This document shows positions 34,585-42,054 of a DNA stretch of 64,000 nucleotides, in pieces. A model generated the notes under the pieces. It did not search any database. It was not told where the DNA came from and saw nothing but the letters and a program-made list of their open reading frames with translations. Source of the DNA: Bacteroidetes bacterium HGW-Bacteroidetes-16 (lineage in GTDB: Bacteria; Bacteroidota; Bacteroidia; Bacteroidales; F082). A program made the position numbers and the translations under genes. Numbering within the stretch: position 1 is the first letter of the stretch; each line of letters starts with the position of its first letter. The stretch spans positions 1 through 64,000 of the forward strand of contig PHDN01000007.1 of assembly GCA_002840975.1 (NCBI GenBank), written 5' to 3'.

Positions 34585-35691
34585 ATGAATGTATCGTTTC
34601 AAAAGCTCTTTTACGCCATAGCTACCGCATTTTTACTGTTTGCAATACTGGTTTTTGCGAAAGCGATTCTCATTCCTTTAAGTATTGCTTTGCTTATTTC
34701 ATTCATACTGCTTCCGTTGGCAAATAAGTTTGAGAAATGGAAAATTGGTCAAACACTTGCTGCTTTTCTCTCCATTTTTGTTATGATTTTATTAATTGGA
34801 GGTGTCACTTACTTTTTTTCAACTCAAATTATTAGTGTAGCACAAGAATTCACAAATTTTCAAGATAAAATTATTCGTGCTTTTGCCGATGTTACGCTAT
34901 TTATCAATAACCATGTGAGTTTTGTGGAAAATCTGGGAAAGGATGAACTCTTTAACCGGATGAAAGACTGGATAACTGATTCAACAGGTTTTCTGGTGAG
35001 TAAAACAGTTAGCAATTCAGCAACTTTTATGGCCGGACTGATGGCGACCATTGTTTTTACTTTTCTATTCCTCTTATACAGAGATGGATTGACAAAGGCA
35101 TTTCTGGCTTTTTCGTCCGGGGATAATCATAAAAGGGTATTAAAAATGTTTAAATCGGTTCAACAGGTTGGACAAAAATACCTGTTCGGGATGGTAATTC
35201 TCACGGTTATAATTGGATTAGCCAACAGCATCGGGTTGTTGATTATCGGCATCGATAATCCTTTTCTTTTCGGATTTTTAGGTGCTGCATTGGCCATCAT
35301 ACCATACATTGGGACTACATTGGGAGCGGTAATCCCTGTAATTTATGCTTTTGTTTCTTATGATTCAATTTGGCCTGCCATTGCAGTTGCCATATTGTTT
35401 TGGGCTGTTCAATTGGTTTCCGATAATTTTCTCACTCCACGAATTGTGGGAGGCAGTTTAAAAATTAATGCTTTAACAGCCATACTTAGTTTGTTTGTAG
35501 GCGCTGCAGTATGGGGCCTGGCCGGAATGATTTTGTTTTTGCCTTTTGCTGCCATGTTAAAAGTGGTTTGCGAAGAGTTTGAAGAGCTCAAACCAATTGC
35601 ACTAATCATTGGCGAGAAAAATAAAAAAGAGGGCAGCGGCAGTAAACTATTTTTGGTTAGTTGGTGGGGGAAAATTAAATCCAGGTTTTAA
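34585..35691 (+). CDS. AI-2E family transporter (UPF0118)
   Basis: A 368-aa membrane protein with paired N-terminal segments (about 8-42), a third near 60-84, a soluble helical domain, and a C-terminal bundle with FGFLGAALAIIPYIGTTLGA and DNFLTPRIVGGSLKINALTA, both family hallmarks. Members export autoinducer-2 or act as Na+(Li+)/H+ antiporters; substrate not determinable. Driven by the variant two-box promoter. Confidence 0.88.
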   Translation: MNVSFQKLFYAIATAFLLFAILVFAKAILIPLSIALLISFILLPLANKFEKWKIGQTLAAFLSIFVMILLIGGVTYFFSTQIISVAQEFTNFQDKIIRAFADVTLFINNHVSFVENLGKDELFNRMKDWITDSTGFLVSKTVSNSATFMAGLMATIVFTFLFLLYRDGLTKAFLAFSSGDNHKRVLKMFKSVQQVGQKYLFGMVILTVIIGLANSIGLLIIGIDNPFLFGFLGAALAIIPYIGTTLGAVIPVIYAFVSYDSIWPAIAVAILFWAVQLVSDNFLTPRIVGGSLKINALTAILSLFVGAAVWGLAGMILFLPFAAMLKVVCEEFEELKPIALIIGEKNKKEGSGSKLFLVSWWGKIKSRF

Positions 35692-36348
35692 GGATAATCT
35701 TGCCATTTGGTTTACCTGCGATGACAATTGAATACCCAAATTTTTAATCCACCTGTTTGCGGTATGCCCATTAAAAAACGCTCTGGCATTGGTTTGCGGA
35801 CTTCGGTTTTTATACCATCCCTCCTGAATGACACGCGTGGGTAGTTTCATTTTCCCAATCATAAAACCGTTTTCCTCAAAGTCGCCCGTGTTCAGCATCC
35901 GGGTACCGGTTAGAGGTGAAATCAATCTCCATAACCCCCCCCACATCACCCCAAAAATAAATCACCAGAATAATGACTCTAAAAATCAAACCAATAGGAT
36001 TAATTCCTAGATTTACCCCACCAAACACCCGATGATCCATTTACAATGATAAAAGAGACCGATTTAACAAATTTTAAACGATTGAAAATGGGTAGGTTAT
36101 TAATTATAAAGAGGTTTAAAAAAAGATAATAGATAAATAACTGCTAGAGGTGAGTTTATCCACTCGTTTATGGGCAAGTTTATGAAACGGCATATCGTAT
36201 ACGGATAAACAAGAGAATCAAGAATTCGGTTCAGCACGTCTTGACTTTTACTACTGACCACTAATAAAAAGTGGAAACCAGAACCCACTTTAAAAAACGG
36301 GGCGATACTGAAAAGCCATACGAGTAAGGAAAATTAATATTAAATAAA
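35692..36348. other. 657-bp intergenic region with dispersed repeat
   Basis: The first 240 bp hold an open minus-strand frame of 100 codons (35647-35949) with no recognised similarity and overlapping the AI-2E gene end; I do not call it. The repeat copy 3 follows. About 36290-36345 shares GATACTGAAAAGCCATACGA and AGTAAGGAAAATTAA-like sequence with the region just before the metallophosphoesterase gene (38390-38430). Confidence 0.5.
35935..36110 (+). repeat. Dispersed repeat, copy 3
   Basis: Begins in a C-rich run (ATCACCCCAAAAATAAATCA), then GACTCTAAAAATCAAACC, AATAGGATTAATTCCTAGAT, TTACCCCACCAAACACCCG, and GATCCATTTACAATGATAAA. The downstream part (GACCGATTTAACAAATTTTA) is shared with copy 5. 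Confidence 0.88.
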
Positions 36349-37395
36349 ATGAAAATTAAACTACTTCTCGGAAGCATCATGCTTGGATTAGCATTGACTT
36401 CAACAGCACAAATCACAATTAGCCGTAATGATCTGGGAGATTTTATCGGTGCAATTTTCATTCAGGCAAACGATTCTACAAGTCCGAGTACCTTGTCGCC
36501 TGGCAATGCAGGAGCAAATCAAACCTGGGATCTTACTGGGATCAGTAACAACTATCAAGATACTTTGCAATTTTTAAGTCCGGCAGGAATGCTTTGCTCA
36601 GATGATTTCCCCAATGCTACACTTGCATTAGTCAGGTCAGGCATGATAGTTTATCTTTATGATGACAATAGTGTTATAGAGTCATTGGGTTTTTGTGGGG
36701 TTATGATACCTCCTGATACATTATCTGTTCCATTAACTCCACCGGAAATATCGATAACTTTTCCTTTCACATACAATACGTCTTTTTCCGGACAATCAAA
36801 AATGAAAATTCAATTTCCTAATAATCCGTCGCCACCAGATTCTATTAGAATTGTTAAAACTACAAACTATACAAGTCTGACAGATGGTTGGGGAAATCTA
36901 ATTACCCCTTTAGAAACATATCCTGCACTACGTCAGAAATTTACAAGATACCAGATAGACAGCACTTATGGTTACTTTATAGGATCAGGATGGCAGCCGG
37001 TCGGTTCAATTAACTATGATACTACAATTGAATACAGTTGGTTGAGCCAGAATAATCCATTTATTGCAACGATAACAACAGATTGGAGCGGAAATATCCA
37101 AAACGCAAGCTATCTAATATCAGCAACTCTTGGAATTAATGATAAGAAAGACATTTCGTTTGCTTCTTCTGTTTTTCCAAATCCATCCACTGGGAAATTT
37201 ACAATTGCATTAAGGAATAGCAATGTAAATACAATAGAGATTTATAATGTCATAGGAGTTAAAGTTTTTTCAGCAGCAGGTATCAATCGCCGAATATATG
37301 ACGAAATAGACCTTACTAACTATCCAAATGGAATCTATTTCATAAACATTTATACCGGGGAGAAATCTTATAAAGAAAAAGTGGTGATCCATTGA
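36349..37395 (+). CDS. T9SS-sorted secreted protein of unknown function
   Basis: A 348-aa protein with signal peptide (1-21, TSTAQ), an extracellular region rich in S, T, P and aromatic residues without recognised domains, and a C-terminal type A sorting domain (about 265-348) with VFPNPSTGKFTIAL and LTNYPNGIYFINIYTGEKSYKEKVVI. Probably surface-attached or released. It is bracketed by repeat copy 3 and an attC-like inverted repeat. Confidence 0.75.
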   Translation: MKIKLLLGSIMLGLALTSTAQITISRNDLGDFIGAIFIQANDSTSPSTLSPGNAGANQTWDLTGISNNYQDTLQFLSPAGMLCSDDFPNATLALVRSGMIVYLYDDNSVIESLGFCGVMIPPDTLSVPLTPPEISITFPFTYNTSFSGQSKMKIQFPNNPSPPDSIRIVKTTNYTSLTDGWGNLITPLETYPALRQKFTRYQIDSTYGYFIGSGWQPVGSINYDTTIEYSWLSQNNPFIATITTDWSGNIQNASYLISATLGINDKKDISFASSVFPNPSTGKFTIALRNSNVNTIEIYNVIGVKVFSAAGINRRIYDEIDLTNYPNGIYFINIYTGEKSYKEKVVIH

Positions 37396-37431
37396 AACTT
37401 TTTTCAAATGATAAAAATCTAAACCTGCCCA

Positions 37432-37558
37432 TAACGAGCCGGCAGCCGAGCAATGCGGGGTATCGTGGTTAAGCGAACTGGTTGAAGCTACTAAAATGGA
37501 AACGAAAATCAATTAAAAATCTGCTAATTCCCTAACTGCGGCTGCATGCGAGGCGTTA
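37432..37558. repeat. attC-like long imperfect inverted repeat
   Basis: TAACG (37432-37436) and CGTTA (37554-37558) form outer arms; GCAGCCG (37442-37448) and CGGCTGC (37539-37545) form inner arms, with unequal unpaired spacers (5 and 8 nt). The R''-L''/L'-R' layout with a roughly 90-nt centre resembles integron attC sites, but the GTTRRRY core consensus is not met (GTTACCT). Confidence 0.45.
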
Positions 37559-37626
37559 CCTACAATACAACGAAAAAGTTGTAAATGATTCAGTATTGGT
37601 GTGTTTTTGCATCAAAACTGAATATT

Positions 37627-37961
37627 ATTGCAAGACAAAGTATATCATTTACTGAACCATATGTGAATGGTTAAGAGCACAAGTAAATAGCGAAGAATAT
37701 TCCAGCAAAAGTGAACTTGTAAATGATTTGATTAGACAGGTTCGAAACCAACATGTTCAATCTGATTGGATTAGAGCAATATTAAATAAATCTGAAGCTA
37801 ACGGATTTACTGATGAAACAAGCGAACAAATATTAAAACAATCAAAGTCTTTATTTAATGTTGTTCTTGAATTTGCACAAAGAACAGATAACGAGATTGA
37901 AAACAAATACGACAGAAGTACTGTTGGTGACCCGCAATCTAAAACATTGTGGGTGAAGTAA
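37627..37961 (+). pseudogene. ParD-type antitoxin remnant, frameshifted
   Basis: One frame reads ISFTEPYVN and stops within a few codons. The next frame, from about 37668, reads W-LRAQVNSEEYSSKSELVNDL and IRQVRNQHVQSDWIRAILNK, ending ILKQSKSLFN, which matches Bacteroidota ParD ribbon-helix-helix antitoxins. A single-base deletion near 37665-37670 and an ATT where an ATG is expected (37627) explain the break. No ParE toxin gene follows. The tail after residue LFN is not ParD-like. Confidence 0.55.
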
Positions 37962-38021
37962 TTGTGATCAACATTCGGTTTCCGAACAGCATCCGTTTTG
38001 GCTGACAAAAACGCCTGCGTT

Positions 38022-38280
38022 CCCCCCAAATCACCCCAAAAATAAATCACCAAAAGATTGACTCTAAAAATCAAACCAATAGGATTAATTCCTAGATTTA
38101 CACGACCAAACACCCGATGACTCATTTAAAATGAAAATGATGGAAATCCCTTTAAAAGGTCTAAATGGTTATAATTGGAGAATAAAGTGATAATGAAATT
38201 AAATGAAAACTAAAAGGAGTTTTACCAACAAATCCTGTATAACAGACATAGCGGCAATTGGCGGTATGAGAATGTGATCC
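38022..38280 (+). repeat. Dispersed repeat, copy 4
   Basis: Core A (38022-38135): CCCAAATCACCCCAAAAATA, GACTCTAAAAATCAAACC, AATAGGATTAATTCCTAGAT, CACGACCAAACACCCGATGA. Core B (about 38185-38280): GTGATAATGAAATTAAATGA, ACCAACAAATCCTGTATAAC and ACATAGCGGCAATTGGCGGT. Confidence 0.88.
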
Positions 38281-38439
38281 AACAGACTAACAGGTCGCGA
38301 ATGAAAACAGGGATAATCCCATGAGTTGATAAATAGGGCAATAATGAATCAAAAAAAAAAGAAGACCAGAAATTAATGATAAAACCGAGCGGATTCCGAA
38401 AAGCTTTATGAGTAGGAAAAATTAAATAATAAGTGTCCC

Positions 38440-39762
38440 ATGAAAACCATTCTGCGATTGTTAAGTGCATTTTTTGTGATGATATTCTTAAATGTATTCG
38501 CATCATGCGATAAGACAGATCCGACAGATCCTGAAATAAACCCCTTTAGCAATGGGGGGAATGAGAGGAATATGATAGTTATTATCAGCGATTTGCATCT
38601 CGGCGCCGACCTTGATTATGCCGAATGCAAGGTTAACCTTCCCGCTCTTGAAAAATTGCTTAAACAGATAAAAGCAGCTCCTGATGTTAAAGAGCTTGTT
38701 ATCGCGGGGGATCTGGTCGATGAATGGTTTGTACCGGCTACAACAGATACGTATCAGGGTAAAGACCAGGCTGATTTTGTACAGCGACTTGCGACAGCCA
38801 ATAAAGGTGTATTTGATGCAATAAACAGCATCATTCTGGAAGGGAATATTCTGGTTACCTATGTCCCCGGAAATCATGATTTAACCATTACGGCGGCAAA
38901 TATTGAAAGTGTCCTTCCGGGGATAAACCAGGTACGCGATGAAGTGCTGGGTTTAGGTACATATTCCCCGGCCGACTATCCTAAAATAGCCATTGAGCAT
39001 GGCCACCGCTACAATTTTTTCTGTGCACCCGATCCTTATTCAAATCAGGATATTGCTCCGGGTACCATCCTGCCTCCCGGTTATTTTTTTACAAGAATTG
39101 CCGCTCTTTACGTTCAACAAGGAATGCCGTTACCGGGTGATACCACGCCCATTGTAACCCCAAATGTTTCTGGCGGAGAGTCCCAGGATTTATTATATCG
39201 ATATTGGAAGATGTGGTATATGACGATTAATACGTTCCCGATCGAGAACAGATTTGATGAGAAAATCATTCATACAAACGTAAATGGATTCACGGGAAAT
39301 TATTCAGTTGATGATCTTGTTCCTTCTCAATCATCTCAGGGCGGAATGATTAATGTGAATCTCTATAATGGAATTCAGGACAATTGGGAGGCGCGGCAAA
39401 CCCACAACAATGTGCCTGTACACATTACCGCTGCCCACGCAATCGATTCTGTAGATTCAAGTACCGAGACCGATCACCATGCCAATCTGCAATACTTTAT
39501 GAATCCCGAATCAGATAAAAGAATTGTCGTATTTGGTCATACGCATGTACCCAGAATGGATTCGACTGAAAATGATATCAATCAGAAATGTATTTATGTC
39601 AATTCAGGAACATGGATTGATCACAACCCGGGTAGAACCACGATGAATTTCGTAGTCATCACACCACAGGGCACTGATGCTTCTTCTCAAACTCTGGTAA
39701 AACTTTATAACTTTGAAAATGAAGTTGTAACAAAAATGAAGGAAAACTCATTGCGCTATTAG
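38440..39762 (+). CDS. Calcineurin-like metallophosphoesterase, lipoprotein
   Basis: A 440-aa protein with a lipoprotein signal (FASC, Cys about 23). Metallophosphoesterase motifs in order: ISDLHLGADLD (about 49-59), AGDLVDEW (about 88-95), PGNHDLT (about 142-148), EHGHRYN (about 186-192) and FGHTHVPRM (about 366-374). A binuclear metal phosphatase of the envelope; substrate unknown, with a large insertion (about 195-330) relative to minimal family members. Solitary gene in the repeat-rich region. Confidence 0.8.
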   Translation: MKTILRLLSAFFVMIFLNVFASCDKTDPTDPEINPFSNGGNERNMIVIISDLHLGADLDYAECKVNLPALEKLLKQIKAAPDVKELVIAGDLVDEWFVPATTDTYQGKDQADFVQRLATANKGVFDAINSIILEGNILVTYVPGNHDLTITAANIESVLPGINQVRDEVLGLGTYSPADYPKIAIEHGHRYNFFCAPDPYSNQDIAPGTILPPGYFFTRIAALYVQQGMPLPGDTTPIVTPNVSGGESQDLLYRYWKMWYMTINTFPIENRFDEKIIHTNVNGFTGNYSVDDLVPSQSSQGGMINVNLYNGIQDNWEARQTHNNVPVHITAAHAIDSVDSSTETDHHANLQYFMNPESDKRIVVFGHTHVPRMDSTENDINQKCIYVNSGTWIDHNPGRTTMNFVVITPQGTDASSQTLVKLYNFENEVVTKMKENSLRY

Positions 39763-40023
39763 AGGTAAACGCTTGTAAAAGAGGTGGTTTAAATTCGCAT
39801 GAGAATCTTTAGAATTTGTGTTAAAGCTGAAGTAACCGGATCAATTACAATGGGTTGTAAAGTGTTGTAGCAGCAAGGGGATTAGTGGTAATTGTGACAT
39901 TCAGCCCCGCTTAAACTTTAATGCTGGTTAACAGGAAAGAATCTTCCCCATATCCTCAATTTGGTAGTAGAAACTTGCGACTTTTAGGTGTGCCTGTGGC
40001 GGTATTTCGCAAATGGATAGAAA

Positions 40024-40140
40024 ATGTGCATTTTTAAAAAGTACACATCAACACCCATTTTAAAAGCCATGGAGGGACAGCCTGAAAGTCGAAGAGAATG
40101 GCTTTTGACAATAATTGAGTATCATGTGAAATTTAATCGT
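40024..40140 (+). pseudogene. Possible REP-associated (Y1) transposase fragment
   Basis: The frame reads FKKYTSTPILKAMEGQPESR followed by REWLL, resembling a short internal segment of IS200-like/REP-associated tyrosine transposases (the x-KYTS-x-x-I-x-K-A-I-x-x-x-P-x-ESRREW pattern). No catalytic HUH or Tyr motif is present, so at most this is a relic. The match is from memory and short. Confidence 0.4.
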
Positions 40141-40150
40141 TGTGTCAACC

Positions 40151-40206
40151 TTTTTTTTGCAATACCTGTATTAACTTTGAATAATTATCAAGTTACGATA
40201 AGGAGG
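40151..40206 (+). promoter_or_regulatory. Promoter and strong Shine-Dalgarno of the histidine kinase
   Basis: T-rich upstream element (40151-40159) and TAACTTTG -7 element (40172-40179). AGGAGG at 40201-40206 lies 8 nt before the ATG at 40215. A consensus Shine-Dalgarno is rare among genes of this window. Confidence 0.55.
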
Positions 40207-40214
40207 AGTTTGGA

Positions 40215-41522
40215 ATGAGAAAAATAGTTCGTAAAATACTGTTATTGTGGTCGCGGGATTCAGAAAAGGAAGTGTTTGAGAATAAAATATTTAACATAGT
40301 CACCTTTGTGGGTGCCTTCACTTGTTTCTTCTCCATCATGATTAACATTTTTATTGACATTTCTTTCCTCGTGAACCTGATTATTGGTATAATTGGAATT
40401 ATATTTTGCGTCTTTTTTTATTTATCCTTTTTCAGAGGAATCGTCAAGCCATTGATCATTCCATTTCAGATTATAGGTGTTTTAGGTTTGACGTTAAATT
40501 GGATTTACTTTCAGGGGATTGAGGGATCAGCCCCCTTTTTCTTCTTTATAGCTGTGAACGTATTTATCTTCAGCAATTCGAACAAAAAATACTGGTCTGT
40601 ACTTTTCATCTATATTTCCTTTGCCATAATACTGATAGGAATACATTATCTTTTCCCTGAATGGATCATTAACTACGATAATGAAACTTCCCGGAGAAAC
40701 GATTTGTCTCTTAGTTTCATTATTGCACTATTTCTAATGGGATATGCGACTTTAGTTCTTAAAAAGAATTTCGACCTCGAGCGTTCAAAAACAGAACAAA
40801 AGAACAAAGAATTGCATGAGCTAAATGCCACCAAAGACAAGTTTTTCTCTATTATTTCTCATGACCTTAAAAGCCCATTCAATAGCATTATCGGGTTTAG
40901 CAATCTTCTCATTGAGCAGGTGAAGGAAAAAGATTATGAAGGAATTGAAGCGTATGCAAAATATATTCAGGATTCATCGCAGCGTGCTATGAATCTACTT
41001 TTGAACCTCTTGGAATGGTCGCGTTCACAAACAGGCAGAATGGAGTACAATCCTGAATATGTTGAAATCGATGGTTCCATTAACGAGGTTATTGAATTAT
41101 TGAGCGATTCGGCCCAGCAAAAATCAATTACCATTCACAGAGAGTTCCCTCCGAATATGATTGCCTTTATTGATAAAGCCATGATAAGCACTATTTTGAG
41201 AAACCTGATTTCGAATGCGATTAAATTTACCAATCCGGGTGGAGAGATTATCATTTCGGTTATGCAGAATCAAAAGGAAATGATTGTATCAGTTGCCGAC
41301 AATGGTGTTGGAATTAGGCCGATGATGATTGACAAGTTATTCCGGATTGATGAAAGCAGCTCAACTTCAGGAACTCAGGATGAGTTGGGAACCGGTCTGG
41401 GCTTGATATTGTGCAAAGAATTTGTAGAGAAACATGGTGGAAACATCCGGGTCGAAAGCGATCCCGATGGAAAATCGGGAAGGAAAGGAAGCAAATTCAG
41501 TTTTACGATACCGAAAAGCTAA
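40215..41522 (+). CDS. Membrane sensor histidine kinase (orphan)
   Basis: A 435-aa kinase. Six hydrophobic segments occupy about 27-190, a coiled linker precedes the HisKA domain with the phosphoacceptor His in FSIISHDLKSPFNSIIGFSN (about 215-234). The HATPase domain has N box NLISNAIKFT (about 337-346), G1 VADNGVGI (about 366-373) and G2 LGTGLGLILCKEFVEKHGG. No response regulator is adjacent. The integral-membrane 7TM-like sensor suggests a membrane or small-molecule signal. Confidence 0.88.
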   Translation: MRKIVRKILLLWSRDSEKEVFENKIFNIVTFVGAFTCFFSIMINIFIDISFLVNLIIGIIGIIFCVFFYLSFFRGIVKPLIIPFQIIGVLGLTLNWIYFQGIEGSAPFFFFIAVNVFIFSNSNKKYWSVLFIYISFAIILIGIHYLFPEWIINYDNETSRRNDLSLSFIIALFLMGYATLVLKKNFDLERSKTEQKNKELHELNATKDKFFSIISHDLKSPFNSIIGFSNLLIEQVKEKDYEGIEAYAKYIQDSSQRAMNLLLNLLEWSRSQTGRMEYNPEYVEIDGSINEVIELLSDSAQQKSITIHREFPPNMIAFIDKAMISTILRNLISNAIKFTNPGGEIIISVMQNQKEMIVSVADNGVGIRPMMIDKLFRIDESSSTSGTQDELGTGLGLILCKEFVEKHGGNIRVESDPDGKSGRKGSKFSFTIPKS

Positions 41523-42054
41523 CCATATAAATCCCCATTGCCTATATCGATGCCAGAATAAAAGAATACGACAGGCTTTTGGCTTCGACCTGCTCAGGGC
41601 GTATCCCCTTCCTCGGCGTAGTTTCATACCAGGCTGACAAGTGCAACTACCTTGTCATTTTATTCCAAAGCAACTCTTCCTAAATTGTGCGCAGTTAGTC
41701 AATCGGATGGTGATACCAAAAGCATCCAGACAAACTTGTTGCCAAAACCTGACATTCGAATCCATAAATTCTTAACCCCCAATGTAAAACCAATAAAACT
41801 ATTTCCTAGATTTACCCCACCAAACACCCGATGATCTATATACAATGATAAAAGAAACCGATTTAACAAATTATAAACGAATGAAATCGAATAATGTATT
41901 GAGAATGAAATTAAATAACTACCAAAAGGAACTACATCAACTGTACCTTTATAATATATATTGCGGAAATAAACGCAATAGTATGGTAGTTAGCACGTAG
42001 TTACCTGCAAGCTTAGAAACAACATAATACTAAAATGAATAAAACCCCAACATT
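41523..42054. other. 532-bp intergenic region with dispersed repeat
   Basis: No credible gene. 41523-41780 shows no recognised feature; repeat copy 5 fills most of the rest up to about 60 bp before the next gene. Confidence 0.5.
41780..41990 (+). repeat. Dispersed repeat, copy 5
   Basis: Core A: AATGTAAAACCAATAAAACT, TTTCCTAGATTTACCCCACC, AAACACCCGATGATCTATAT, then ACAATGATAAAAGAAACCGA and TTTAACAAATTATAAACGA. Core B is diverged: GAGAATGAAATTAAATAACT, ACCAAAAGGAACTACATCAA, ATATTGCGGAAATAAACGCA. Confidence 0.85.

Larger units (their letters stand above)
37396..38439. other. 1.04-kb accessory interval: attC-like repeat, parD remnant, dispersed repeat
   Basis: Holds an attC-like imperfect palindrome (37432-37558), a degenerate ParD-type antitoxin gene (about 37627-37961) and repeat copy 4 (38022-38280). 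No intact gene. A minus-strand open frame at 37757-38125 lies across the parD remnant and the repeat and is not called. Confidence 0.6.
39763..40214. other. 452-bp intergenic region with possible transposase remnant and kinase promoter
   Basis: Largely non-coding. A 64-codon frame at 40024-40218 contains a segment that may be a transposase remnant (listed separately). The histidine kinase promoter and an unusual Shine-Dalgarno site occupy 40151-40206. Confidence 0.5.

Noticed and set aside
35647-35949. 100-codon minus-strand frame beside the AI-2E transporter gene
   Set aside because: It overlaps the transporter 3' end and repeat copy 3, and matches no family I know; at most a relic.
37757-38125. 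122-codon minus-strand frame
   Set aside because: It is antisense to the ParD remnant and to the repeat; the N-terminal similarity to other copies follows from DNA repetition.
23786-41990. CRISPR array from the repeated sequences
   Set aside because: Copies are hundreds to thousands of bases apart, longer than CRISPR repeats and without regular spacers; no cas genes.
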